From: Tetrahymena elliotti 4EA
Lineage: Eukaryota; Ciliophora; Oligohymenophorea; Hymenostomatida; Tetrahymenidae
DNA length: 64,000 bases
Assembly: GCA_000231825.2 (NCBI GenBank)
Contig: JH720294.1
Span: forward strand, 125,092-189,091
Direction of reading: 5' to 3'
Shown: positions 1-12,819 of the stretch, piece by piece
How positions within the stretch are numbered: position 1 is the first letter of the stretch
Layout of the letters: each line of letters opens with the position of its first letter
Notes under the pieces: generated by a model
Told to the model about the DNA's origin: nothing
The model's input: the letters and a program-made list of their open reading frames with translations, nothing else
Databases searched by the model: none
Translations under genes and position numbers: made by a program

Positions 1-1482
1 AAAAAATTAATTCATTATTTTTTTAAAGAAATTTAGTAAATTATTTTTAGATGATTCATATTAACTTTATTATTTTAAATTATTTTTTGGAAAATATTAA
101 ATTTATAAATAAATTAAATAATGAGATTTAAATTAACATCAAAAATTTTGTAAATTAATTAATATAAAAAATTATTAACTCATAATAGTGGTCTACAATC
201 TTTTATTGATTATACTTCTCAATTTTTGATTGATCTATTTAATTACTTTTATTCTTACTTAGTAAATTTATTTTGTTTATTGTTAATTTAAATTTATTTA
301 CTTTCATTTTTTGGTTAAAATTTTATTTCTATGGAATTAGATTTAAATTGTAATTAAATTGATTAGTAATATCAACTCCTTAAATATAATTTTTTATTTC
401 AATGATAACATGAATATTATTTAAAATTAAGTATCTTAAATTTTTGTGAAAAAAATATTAAAATTAATATTAAAAGGTATAGAAAAATATCTTTAATTTA
501 TATCTAAGAACATCTTTAGAGATATTTTGATTAATCTTTCAAATTGAGACTTAAAATGAAAAAAACAGAAGCTTTTTTTAATTCAGAATAAAGAAAAATT
601 TATTTTCCTTTGACATTTTAAAAACCAAAACCTAAAAATAATCATTTCCTAACAAGTTTAAAATTACAAATTTACTAACAATTTATTTAAAGAAATTTAA
701 AAAGTATTTAAAGGAAACTGTTGAGAAAATATTTGCTTTTCTGCTTTTAATTATTTTTACTTTAAGTCAATCATTTTTAAATATAATGATCAAATTTTTT
801 AATTTATAAAGAATCTACCATAGTTTAGATTTTTTAATTTTTTGAATGATCTATTTATTCTTATTTTGTAAATTTATTTCTTCTATTGTGAATTAAAATT
901 TATTTAGTTAACTTTTTTAAATTATGTTTAATTTTATTTACGATATCATCCTAAATATAATTCAGAGTTTTTATTTCAATATTGTCAACACCAATAATAT
1001 TTAAAATTAAATATTTTAAACTTTTGACAGAATGATAATATTGTTATTATAAGGTTTTATAAACATCTTTTAGTTAAATTAAATAGCACCTGAGAGATAT
1101 TTTGGTTTATCCTTCTAATTCTTGTTTCTTTTTTGATTGAATTTTAATACTCGCAAAACTAAAAAACCTAAGTTTTTTGTGAGCAGGCGTTTACGGATTT
1201 ACAAAAAATAATATTTTAAGATTCAGAAAAAGGATATTGTGTTACAAAATCTTAAAAAAAAGTAGATAATTTTTGAGGGTTATACCTAAAATTTTTAACC
1301 ATATTTTATTTATGATATAGCATTATGTTTAACTATTTTTAATTATAAACAGAAATCATTCACACATAACAGAATTAACTGTTCTATTTTTTTACTGAGT
1401 TTTATAGTTTTAAAATTTATAGAAATTATCGAGATAGTTAAAAAAAATTTTTTTTTAATTAATTAAAAAAATTGAAAAAAAT
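1..1482. other. AT-rich spacer with two decayed tandem coding fragments
   Basis: No complete gene is visible. Two related segments, about 200-550 and 771-1130, are diverged direct duplicates offset by about 575-580 bases. Shared anchors are a run ending TTAAAATTAA at 421-430 and 1001-1010, and GAGATATTTTG near 519 and 1094. Read on the minus strand with the ciliate code, copy 2 is open for over 100 codons down to a TGA at 771-773 and contains KYLILNIIGVDNIEIK. Copy 1 contains the related RYLILNNIHVIIEIKNYIQ but needs a frame change. I infer leftovers of a duplicated minus-strand gene. No start codon or domain can be assigned. Confidence 0.4.
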
Positions 1483-3777
1483 ATGACAAAAATATTCCTT
1501 CTATCTCAATTTCTCAGGAAAATTGATATCTTTGGTGTAGGCATTAGCTTTAGGATAAATGAAGACAGCAAATTTAAAACTAGATTTGGAGGTTTTATTT
1601 CTTTAGTTATTTGCTTTTTACTCATTTTTATGTTCTCTGAATCTCTTTAATAAATCATTTACAAAACAAATCCTTCTGTTATTTCTGAGGAGCGAATTCT
1701 ACCTAACCCTACAAGGTCAGATCTAAACAAAAAGAATTTCTCTTTTGTGATGTCTATGATTGATTCTGTGCTTTAAAATCCTGTTGCAGATGAGAGTATA
1801 TTTAGATTAGAAGCTACTTTTTTATATAAAGACACTTCAGTGAAAAATGGTGAACAATTATACAAGTTTAAGAATATGGAGCTGGAGCGATGCAATGAAA
1901 ATAGCTTTTAAGTTGAAGGAACTTAAGATTATTTTCTGAAATTAAATTACGCAAATATGTATTGCTTTTCAAATTTCAATGACTATTACTTGGTAGGATA
2001 ATTTGAAATGGATTAGTTTTCTGTCATTTAAGTTAATGTGATATCCTGTGATGAGAATGATCCTAATAATTAAGTAATTTGCATGGATAAAAAAGAAAGA
2101 GATGTTATTATTTAAAGATCTTATTTGTAGATCTACTACTCAACATAAGTAGTAGAAGTAAGTAATTACAATAAACCCTTTTAAAATATTGGAATTTCTA
2201 GCTTTTGGTCTTTAAATTTAGATTACATGAATAGTGTCAGCATGCTATACTAAAAGACTCATATTTAAGATGACAATGGACTTTTTACTTCAAATATTCA
2301 GAAATAATAATCTCTGCTTTATAGTAGCTAGAATAGCTAGTTATAAGGAAAAACAGGCTTTTCTGTTATGTAAATAAGCTTGTATCTAGAAAAAAATAAG
2401 GAGATGTATTATACAAGATAATATATGAAGATTCCTTAGGCTTTTTCTTAAATTGGAGGTCTTTTTAATTTTCTTTTTGCTCTTGGATGCCTTTTGTCTC
2501 AACCTTATTCCCAAATGCAACTTAATAGAACCCTGTTCAATTCAGCTTTTTACATAAATAAGGAAGGTGAAGAAAATCACAGTTAAAAAAAATAGAAAGA
2601 TGATAAGACAAAAAATAATTCAAATTTAGATTCATCGCCTAAAAATGACTCTGATAATTTTAGTAAGAATAAAAGTCTGTTAGATGCCTCACCCTAACTG
2701 AAGGAAATAAAATAAGATATATCAAATAGCTTGAAGGGTAATTCATTTTAGCTCAACAGAAACAATACCTAATAACAAATTATTAAACAATCTCCTCAAA
2801 AAAATAAAAACCGAGAGATTTCAGATAAATGCTAAAATATTTTTTAGGTTAGCCAAAACAACGAAAATAATTAAAATTAATTAGGCACATTTAAAAATAA
2901 ATTGTATGATATTAAAGTGAAGACAGCAGAGTATTTTTCTTATTACTTTAATTGTTTTAATGTTTTTAAGTAAAATGAAATAAGTAAAATAATTCATCTT
3001 GGTACTTAAAAAATCCAGAATTATACAGATGTTTGCTTTATTGTAAATAAATTAATAGAATTCGAAAAACTTAAAACTCTGGTTCTAAATGATTAATAAT
3101 AAAAACTGTTTAATTTTATTCCGAAACCTTAATTAGATTCATAATTTTTAGCTTAAGAATAATTGAATGAGAAATTTAATTCTTAGAATAATAATGCTCA
3201 AAGTCCTTAAAATCTTCAATAAAGCAAATAAGAAGAAAACATTTTAGAGTCAGATAATTAAGACATGGTGATCGAAAATTTACAAGATAAGCACAAAAAA
3301 AATAAATTCAAAAGCCAATTTAACATACTCAATATAGACAATAAATCTAATATTTAAAAGGCAAAAGAAGCTCAATTGGCTTTTAATTTGATCTATAAAA
3401 ATCATAATAAAAAATCTAAAATAGATTTAAAATTGATTGAAATGCTTGACTAAAATTTAATCTCTTTGTTCTAAAAAAATATTTTTGATCCTGAATAAGA
3501 TCAAAATCTCTTAGGGAATTTGAATTAAACAGCTTAGAATAAAATTTTAAAAGATAATCTAAATAATTCAGGAGATAAAAATCAAAACTAGAAAGAACAA
3601 TATTTTAAATCTAAAACTCTTTTATTATCAAAAACTTAATTTTAAAAAAGTGTGTTCTAAGAATATTAAATGGATGGAGATAGAGATGAGACTGATATTT
3701 TGGAGACAAATGAATCTCCATTCTAAATATATAAGCCATACCCTAAAAGTTTTATTCAATCTATTTAAAACAGTTGA
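1483..3777 (+). CDS. ciliate two-TM membrane protein with Gln/Asn-rich tail
   Basis: One uninterrupted 764-residue reading frame from ATG to TGA under the ciliate code, with no intron. The N-terminus (residues 1-35) carries the motif QFLRKIDIFGVGISFRINED followed by a Gly-Gly pair. A hydrophobic segment at about 36-54 (ISLVICFLLIFMF) is a first membrane span. A long region that probably lies on one side of the membrane follows, then a second hydrophobic stretch at about 322-340 (GGLFNFLFALGCLLS). The remaining ~420 residues are hydrophilic and rich in Gln, Asn, Lys and Ser. This arrangement recurs in large paralogous families of putative transmembrane proteins in Tetrahymena. That family placement is from memory of the pattern, and no biochemical role is known to me. 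No catalytic motif is seen. Confidence 0.85.
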
Positions 3778-4220
3778 ATTAATAACTTAATGAATGATAT
3801 TTAAATTAATGGCCGTCTTATGTTTCATCTAATTAAGTTTCTAGCTTGGAAATAGATATGTAAGTATCTATTCTAAGAAACGCATCCTGCCATTTATTGA
3901 TAATATTATTTTTTTTAATGTAAATTTAAACATATTTAATTTTTAATACAATTTAATAACTTTTATGATTTATTTTTGAAAGCAAAAAGAAAATAATTAT
4001 TTTTATTTTGTTTTGATTTATGATAAAAGATTAGATAAATTTTAATTTTTAGTTTTGATTTTAAGATAATTTGTTTACAACAAAAAATATTTAATTAAAA
4101 TGAAATTTAAATAATAGTGCGGTAAATATATTTAAAGAAAAAAATTTGTATTAAAAAATAAAACTTTCTCTAGAAGAACATTAGTAAAATAATCTAACTT
4201 TATTAAATTTTACTTTTTAT
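3778..4220. other. convergent intergenic spacer
   Basis: About 440 bases of AT-rich DNA between the 3' ends of a plus-strand membrane-protein gene and a minus-strand kinase gene. It must hold both 3' untranslated regions. No coding, repeat or RNA signal is seen. Confidence 0.5.
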
Positions 4221-7200
4221 TCAATTTTACTTTTTTTATGGGTAATCTTAATATTAATTAGATTTTATAAAACTAATATTTGTTTTATTAGCATTATTAC
4301 AACTTTAACTGTTAGGTAAGAGCTCTTTGTATTATTTAATGCTTGAAGAATTTTAAATCCAGGGTTAATTTTTTGAATTAAAATTAATTTAACTTTTATT
4401 AAGAATATGTTATTTTTAGTCCTGTCCTTCTTCTTGACGAATTTGCTTTTATTTTAATAAAAATAAACTATTATCTTTGTTTTCAACTTTTTCAAATTTT
4501 TGAAAAACATTATTTTTTTAAAGATTATTTACTATCTTAAAGAATATTAAGCATGATTTCATAGAGTAAAGAAAGTAAAAAAAGCCACAGGAGCTTTTTA
4601 ATTTTTAAGATTAAATCGAGATAAAAATTTGAAAAATAGACTTTTGAGTGAATTTATTAAACACTCTTCGTTTATTTTGAAGAATTATTTATATTAAGGT
4701 AAAAAGTTATAAATTTTTTTAATTCTTTTAAGAAATTTTCTATTAAATTTATTGAAAAAATTACTTTAATTATCAATGATTGTCTATTCCTATTACTTAA
4801 AGGTTATTAAAGTTATTGTTATCCATTTTGATAATTAATTGAGTTATTAAATGAGTTATTGCTTTAATTTCCAATAACTGAGTACTTTCTTGGTGTTTCT
4901 CTTTAAGTATAGCAAATTTAATTGTATTTGTTGGATGAAGGAGTATAAAGTAAGTTCTTATTTGGGCTGTCTTTATTTGATAAGAAGTTATTGCTCAGGA
5001 CAAAATTATTTGTAAATTTATTAATTTGATTTTATGGTGTGATAGTTTTTAAATATTTTTAAACATCAAATTAATTTTGATTACCTAAATATTCCTATTT
5101 TTTCTCACGAAGAAGAGGCTATTTTATTTATGGGCCTTAAATTTACTCTGTTTTTTCTGAAATTTGATTAGATTTAACTGAAGGATTGATTAATTTTTGT
5201 AAATTATCTTAAATTGGAACATATTATTTTTCTTATGATTAAATACGATTTATTTATTTGACATTTTATTATTGTTAATTTTCTAAATATTTATTACTTT
5301 AATTTTAACTTAAAAGGTAATAATCCTTTTGTTTTTATTTCTCTGATAAATTTGCAGACTCTTTCATTTTTTCTGAGAATTTATATTAGATTTCATTTAA
5401 ATTAATTTTTTAATTATCTTATTTTTGTAAATACTATTCATTTGTAGTTATGAGTTTATTTTAAGAGGTGGTGGAATTTGTACCTATTGTAGTGCTTGGC
5501 TAGAATTGTATCTATTTGGAACTAAATTAATCTTTTGTACATTTATTTTAAATATTATTCACTTAAGCAAAATTTATTTTATTGTTATCTTGGATTTTAA
5601 TATTATTTACTTATTGTTAGCCATTATTATTTACATTTACAGATTTACTATGATTTCTTTTGAGAGGTTAAATATTTACTGATGCATTTGTATTAATTTC
5701 TTTTTATTAATTTTAAAGATTTTGCTTTGAAAAATTCTAAACCAAATCTGGTCTTGAACAAGAAATAATTTTTTATTAAGTTTACTTGAAATTTTAATCA
5801 ATTTCATGCTGATTTGATTTTTAGACTTAAATTTTAGAGTGAATATTTTAGTTTAACCCAACATAAGGGTTTTCATTTTATTTTGAAGTATTTTCATGGA
5901 AGAATTTGGAAGTATTTAATTATTATTTTTTTTCATTTACCATAAAATTTGACGATTTCATATAATCTAATAAAATTTTAACATTTTCATTTTATTTTTC
6001 ATCAATTTTTTTGTAATCGTTTTAAGTGCTTGATAATTGATATGAGACTTTCTCATTAACTATTTTATTTGAGGATTTATTATTATTTTGCTCTATCTTT
6101 AATGAATCATACTTATTAATTTATTACTAATTCTTTTAAGTACTTCCTTGATCTATTTGTTAAAGATTCTCAATAATCATACTATTCGATAGTTATTTAT
6201 GGCCTAATAGATTTTTTAACTATTTATACTATTTTTGATTATTTTATTGCATATCTATTTTAGTATTTTCATAGGGTTATTATTAAATTTTCTAGTCAAC
6301 AATAGTATTTGAATTTTTTTTGAAAAGATTTACTTTATCAAATTCAATTAATTTGTTTTCATAATTTTTAGAATCATTCCATTAACTATCTAAATGATCA
6401 ATTTAACAATTAAATGAGTGTCTTTTTAAGCTATTAATATTTTGAGAAACTAAGCTTTATTCATCTTCCTCTTCTTTAATTGAAATCAATTTTTTGCCAT
6501 AATTAATTTGCATTACTTATGATTTGGTGTGCTGGCTATATTTTTTCAAAATTGTATCTTATTAAATATTGCATCCTCCTAAATTGAATTCCTAATTACT
6601 ATCTTCTTTTTTTTATTAATTTTGATTTATTTCTTATTGTTATTATAGTTAGGGTTATTTCTCAAAAAATTCAAATTTTGTTTATAAATTGTTAGAATCT
6701 AATAATTAATTAGGGCAACTATTTGGTTGAATTTATTTAAATTCTATTTTATTTTAATTTAAATTCACTTATTAATCTATTGCTAAATATTTGTTAAATG
6801 TTGGTTATTCTTATATTTATTATTCATTTTTTGTTAAACTTGATGAGGGGTTTATCATTTTTAAAGGGTAATTTAATTTAAGATGATTACTAATTAAAAA
6901 TTTTTAATTTTCTAACTCTTTTTAACTATTTTCTTCAAATGGTTTTTTTCCACAATTATTTGCAGAAATGTTATTTTAAATCTGATTTTTTGAATAAAAA
7001 TAAATAAAAGATAAAGACTAACTAATAAATAATAAAATCTTACTTTTAAGTCACAATTTTTGTAATTCATCCTTTTTTTCAAAAAGAATTTAATTTACAA
7101 TAATTTTTTATTTTAATATTTTACATTGAAGGAGGGAGGAAATATTATTAATTAGAGGCACAGATTAAATCTATCTTTTAATTTTATTAAATTGGGCCAT

Positions 7201-8767
7201 TTAACTTATTGATAAATAGGTTGTCTAAATCAAATTCTGTATAAAGTATGCCTTTCAAAACTAATAAAGCATCCTCAATATATGATCTCTCATCATATTT
7301 TTATTTAATCAAGCCTTCAATTAAATATTTAATTTATCTTGAATATTTAAATGTTTACAAATCTTGTTCTCTTACTTCTATTGGCTTTTATTTTTAAATA
7401 TTCAAAATTATATCTTTGGTTCCAAAAATAAAGGAATATATCAAGCACCCTTTATATATTTATAAATCTATTTTCTTTATTCATATTTATTAAAAACTTA
7501 CCTAATGAATACGAGTCACTCTATTTTATAATTTAAAAAAAATTGACTGAATAATAGATACATTTTAGTTTTAAATTTATCTTACCCTTTTTCCTTGCTT
7601 AAGCTATATATCTTTACACTCCTAATTATCTTTAAAGCATTCTGGAGGCATATTGTTATAATTTCCTTACTTGTTTAAATAAATTAGCAAGTTATTTTTT
7701 AGTTTTTATTATTTTTTATCAAAATATTTTACATCACTAATTTCTAAAACTAAACTTTAGTTATCAATCATCTGCTGTGAAAGGCCAAAATCAGCTTTAA
7801 TAAATATAGATAGATAGATTTTATTATTTATTTACTAAGTAATTTAAATTACAAACTAAAGCATTTCCATTTTAATCAATTAAAATATTTTCTGCTTTCA
7901 AGTCTTAAACTATAAAACCCTGTTGATGAACTTAATATAATCCTTCAGCAATATCTTTAAAATACTTTATTAATTATAGCTCAGATGTTTATAATCTTCC
8001 TTTTTCATCAATTAATTATTTTAGTGTTCCTTTAAAATAGACAGAAAATTAATTAGAATATCAAAATTAGTTAATTCATGTTTATATTTCTTTAAATTTT
8101 GAATACTCTAAAACATATTTAATTATTTTAAATGATTTTAATAAATTTTACCAACACACTGCTAAAGGGCAATATAGCAAAAAATATCATCATTTGAATA
8201 CTTTATAAAACCATCTAAGATATTTACTACATTAAGTTTTTGGCTGCAGCTTCTTAGTATTTTCTCTTCCATTTTATAAGCTTTTATTTTATCTCCATAT
8301 TTTATTTTACTGTTATTACTTTTCACTTTGTAAGCCTTAACAGCAAATTTATAATTTATAAAACCATCTTCTTTCATAGCTGATAGAACATAAGCTTGGC
8401 CTCCTTTTGCAAGCAGTTATATATTTTTTAGTCCTTTCTAAGTTAATTCTTTTATTATGATCTAGATGTCATCATTTGATTCCTTTTGTGAATCTAAATT
8501 TGTAAAATTAAATAATAAACATTACATTTGATAGAAATATTAGTAATTAAAAATAGAAATCATTCATTTATAACTTGCACCATTTATTTGATTGTTTCTA
8601 ATTTATGCAGGTAAAGTCATAATTATGCTCAAACAATTTAAGTTTAAAATAAAAAATTTACATTATGTTGCATCCTCCTTAAAAGTTTAAATATTTTTTT
8701 GATTCAGAAGGTTTGAAATCCTTTCGTTTTTCTTCCAATACTTAATAATTTTTTCTTCTAAATCCAT
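4221..8767 (-). CDS. protein kinase with long Asn/Gln-rich C-terminal region (9 exons)
   Basis: Predicted exons on the minus strand are 8767-8575, 8493-8152, 8029-7853, 7794-7586, 7520-7502, 7449-7125, 7071-7044, 6981-4765 and 4535-4221. They join in frame to 1,274 residues. Kinase landmarks in order are the Gly loop LAKGGQAYVLSA, the ATP-binding Lys in FAVKAY, the hinge ALQQCVGTLKQLI, the catalytic loop IVQDLKAENILI, DFG in SDFGLSQQ, an APE equivalent NMPPEC, and SDSYSLGCLIY of subdomain IX. The catalytic Asp, the Asn and the DFG Asp are present, but the HRD His-Arg is Val-Gln. It could be active with an altered HRD or be impaired. The ~800-residue C-terminus is low-complexity Asn/Gln/Ser/Lys and has no recognised domain. 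The last intron (4764-4536) is the least certain, and exon 1's donor GTTATA is atypical. A Ser/Thr kinase is likely, but I cannot name a subfamily. Confidence 0.8.
7502..7520 (-). other. 19-nt microexon inside the kinase domain
   Basis: This exon encodes only S-D-S-Y-S-L plus the first base of a Gly codon. It lies between a 65-base intron (7585-7521) and a 52-base intron (7501-7450), both GT...AG. It supplies the conserved subdomain IX aspartate, so skipping it would both shift the frame and remove a structural residue. The assignment rests on the join giving SDSYSLGCLIY, the expected kinase motif. Confidence 0.75.
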
Positions 8768-10332
8768 ACTATTAAAATTCTATTTGCTTTTTGCGAAATT
8801 CTTAATTTTTTTTCTGATCTTTTAAATTATTTGATTGAAACCACAAAATAATAACAATTATAAAATAAATTAAAGATTTAAATTATATTTAATTGATCAA
8901 CTACTGTACTATGGATCAGATGAACTTCTTGTTTATAAAATATTTTTATTTAATTAAATTATAAAAATATTCAGAAATACTGATTATAATTCTAATAAAA
9001 AAATAACATCTTTAAATATAATGAAAATAAGATTCTCTAAAACCTTTTTCATTACTTGTTACTTTGTTACTTGGTTGTAGGTAGGTTGTGTAAGATTTAA
9101 TTTTAATAATGATAGGAGAATATTTATTTTTCAAAATAAAATGAAAATATTTTTAGAATTTCTTTTGAATGAAGTTATTATCTAAAAACCTATAAAAAAA
9201 TACATTTGACTCAGATTTTTGAACAAAAAGAGTATTGATTATTTAATGAAACTTTAATTCTAATTTTAGTTAAAATAGGGAGATAATTATTTTTACTATC
9301 TAATAATTTAACATTTATTTTACTTGACAGATAAAGCAACAATAAAATATTGATATTTTAACTCAAATTTATTTTTAATAAAAATTAAAGTATTTCTTTG
9401 TTCTCTTTTAAAAAAATTCTAAATTATTTACATCACAATAGATATATTATATGAAATGATATTACTTATGGAAATGTTTTACTTTTTTATATTATTATTT
9501 TCTAATAATAGGGTAATATTTATTAATCTGATCTGTGATATTTCTGATTATCATTTAAATATTTAGCTTTAAAGATGAATAATTAGATTGAAATATCCAT
9601 TAAATGAATTTAGTTTTATTTTTAGGTAGTACTAAACCCTTTAAGATTATTTAAAAAAATTTATTTTAGTTTGCTGATTATATAATTAATTAATAAGAAG
9701 TAATCGAAATGGTTTTAGCAAATAGAGAATAGGCAAAGATTTTTTTAATTAAAATAGAAAAATTTGAATTTGTTATCAAGCAAAGAAAGATATCAAAAAA
9801 TTTGATTTCAGAATTTTATAGAAGATAAAAATACTTTCGAATATGATTTTTGATATGAATCATTTTTGATAGATTGATTGAATATGAAGTGGGAATATTA
9901 AAGATAATACAGATAAATATAATACAGAGATTAAATTAAAATTTTTATAATACTCAAATAGATAGATGAAATAATAATTTACTTATTTTTTATTATATTT
10001 TGACTTATTAATTTTAAGTTAAATAAAAGAATTTTGTAATTAATTACTAATTGATTAGATTAGATTACACATTTTATTTATTAAGGAAAATTTTCTTAAA
10101 TTAATATATTTAGTTAGTTATTTTGTATGTTTGTAATTATAATTGTGATAGTAATAATAAGTCTTTAGGTAATATGGTTTGTTAGTTAGTATTTTTGTTC
10201 AAAATTAATTAAATTAATCCTAAGGAAGTCACAAAAGACTGTAAGCATAAATATTATTTAGATTTGTTTTTTAAATATTTTGTAAGGTAGGTTTATTAGT
10301 TATTTTATTTATTTTTTTGCTATAGAGGAACA
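8768..10332. other. AT-rich spacer
   Basis: About 1.56 kb of very AT-rich DNA between the start of the kinase gene and the 3' end of the next minus-strand gene. I read both strands with the ciliate code and saw no convincing exon, repeat array or structured RNA. It should contain the kinase promoter. Confidence 0.45.
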
Positions 10333-12819
10333 TCAGACAGCCATTTCTTAGACTATGCTCTTGATTGTGGAGGCAAGAGATGGATTGTTGCAGTTTCCGC
10401 CAATAACAGACATTTAATCGTCGAGATTAAAGGAATCTTGAGATTCGCTCATGATAGTTATTATGTCGTTGAGCTTGCAAGCATTTTAAGGCTATTCATT
10501 TGATATTCTTTTCTTTGAGACAGTAGTAGGTTTTAAAAATGGTGATTAGAAACATTAATTTATAAATTTATTTTGTTTTACAATGAGGTATTTTTTATTT
10601 ACATTACATTTGGTAGAGGGAAGTAAATTGTCACCATTTTAAATTTGGTTAATAATTTCAGCTTACTTTTTTACTCTCAGGTTTTCCTCTTCCTGAGTAT
10701 TTTCTTCATTTGAATCAGTTTAGTAGGCAGTTGTCTTAGTGTTGATTTCGTTTTCTTTAGAGGATGAATCAGTAGTTTTTTCACTGTTAAAGTGATTGAT
10801 TTGTCTTTTTTTGATATTCATATTGAGTATCTCAAGCTTTTTGTTAATATCTCTAATTTTATCCTTCTTTCCAAGATCTTATTATTGTTGCTACTGATAT
10901 TAATTTAGATTGTAATGTTAACTAAAGGGATTCTATTTTAATTTCGAGGGGGTAGCAGGAATTGTAAAATTATCTTGATCTTGATTCATAATTATAATTG
11001 GATCTTGAACCTTTTGAGCTTCTACGATGTAATCTAAATTTGTTACAATGCTTTTCTTGGGAGTAACTTATGTAGTAGTGTAACAATTATTTTAGCAGTT
11101 ATTCTATTCAGTGCTTTCTTTTTTGCAAATCTTTATATTATTTGATTCGATAGATTAGTTATTTTTGCTTTCGACTATGTTTTTGTAGGGGTTTAGGATT
11201 TTGATCATTTTCTTACCGATCTTCATTACAACGCTCTTTTAATTACCTTTTTCTTGATGATAGGTTCTTTCGCAAGAAGGTTCATTGTGAGAAGATTAGT
11301 AATTATTGATAGTTTCATTATTAGAAGTTAAGGCAGCTGAATGTCTTTTAGTGGTATTAACTTTATATTAATTGTATTCAATGCTATCTTACATACCTGG
11401 AATAGTCTAAGTAATAGCTGTTGCTTGGTTGTTATTTTAGTAGAGTTTTGAACTAAAAAATACTCCACCAGCTGTATTTACTGCTTACATTGTGGGGGAA
11501 GGGACAACAGTTGGAGCGACTGTTCCAGCTGATTAATTATTATTATCTGCTCCATTAATTCCAGTTTTTATTGAAGTAGCAGCATTGGGATTATATAAAT
11601 GATAATTTTAAGAAATACTTCTAACATTAGAGCTCTTTTTATTACTTTAAATCTTACTTCTTGAACAACTATTTAATTCGTAATATTTAGTCTCTTAAGG
11701 AGGAGTATTCTCTTGATGAATTTTATTTTGGTGATTTCTTTCTACTGATGCAATGAATTTGTGTTAATGATAGCGCTATGAAGGTAAAGATGTACAGAAT
11801 TATTAATATTAATTATCAGTATCGTTGCGTGAAGAAGCTGTTGAAGATGAATTAGCTTCATGCTTCTAGACTGAGTTACCATTTTGGTTATTTGCGCTAC
11901 TGTAATCAGGTAGAAATTCATTGTATGCATTATTAAAATTATCTTGGTGAGAATTTTTTCCAGTATTCTTTTATTCTTAGAATTAATTTTTATTGTAGGA
12001 GTTCTTATTGGCGATGGGAGGACACTAGTTTGAATTGTTTTCGCTCTCAAATCCAGTGTAGTATTAGTAGACTTGATCAGCATGCTCGTTGTTTGATGCG
12101 TTTGCATTATTTGTATTAGCGCTGTTAGAATTGTTGGAGTTTGCATTATTATTGTTTGTATTTATTGTCTTAATATATTCTTCTTAGCCCAAATAGTTCT
12201 AATGTTAATTTGAAGGAGCAACTTAATGTGGATACTTTAAAAAGCTATTTTTAAGGATACTTGAAAGAGTTTGATTGGTTTACTTGCTTGAACCTCCGTT
12301 AATAGGGCATTCATTATTTGATTGATTATTAAAGGTGTTGTTGTTGTTGTTGTTGCGTTAATGAATTTTATCTTATATTTTGTTTCTTTAACTTTCAATC
12401 GATTTGACTTCTTGAGATTTCTAAGTGGAAAGTAATTTGAAGAGTTAGTTACTATTCGAATTTACGTCTTATCTTTACATTATTCTTTTTCTTCCTACAC
12501 TAGCAGTGCGTTAAGTATTCACTCCAGATTCTACTTCTTTCAAGAATTCTGCATCATTACTGTAAACATTTTAATTTAAATTTCCATTTAGTATGTTATA
12601 ACATGCTCTATCTGAATTATTCTTCTTTCTTATATCTTTATTGATGTTTTCTTGTACTTCTTCTTTATCCACTATATTAAACAAAAAATGATTAGCAACA
12701 ATGTTAATAGCACTTAAAAATGTGCGATAAAAACAATAGCGTGCTAAGATAAAACTTAGGATTAATTAATAAAATTAATGAAAATTGGGGAATTATTCCA
12801 ATATAAGTTGATCAAGCAT
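10333..12819 (-). CDS. large Gln/Asn-rich protein of unknown function
   Basis: A single uninterrupted frame of 828 residues under the ciliate code. The start is the first ATG after an in-frame TGA 24-26 bases upstream. Residues ~1-50 are unusually hydrophobic (stretches such as FYQLILSFILARYCF) and could form a membrane segment or a buried helix. The rest is polar and biased to Asn, Gln and Ser. It includes a run of six Asn encoded by (AAC)6, the segment GRKRIMQRQDVNSNSNQ and the short basic segment EILNMNIKKRQINHF. The last ~60 residues are less biased (SFNLDDQMSVIGGNCNNPS). The local GC content is higher than in the flanks, as expected for coding DNA. I recognise no domain. The composition is common in ciliate regulatory and granule proteins, but that is only suggestive. 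A plus-strand open frame at 10321-10503 is an antisense shadow. Confidence 0.75.
12337..12355. repeat. (GTT)6 trinucleotide run
   Basis: Six and a third tandem GTT units. On the minus strand they encode poly-Asn inside the Gln/Asn-rich protein. A run of identical codons is a likely site of length variation. Confidence 0.9.

Noticed and set aside
10321..10503. Plus-strand open frame with a reasonable-looking peptide
   Set aside because: It is antisense to the C-terminus of the Gln/Asn-rich gene, whose minus-strand frame is continuous over 828 codons.
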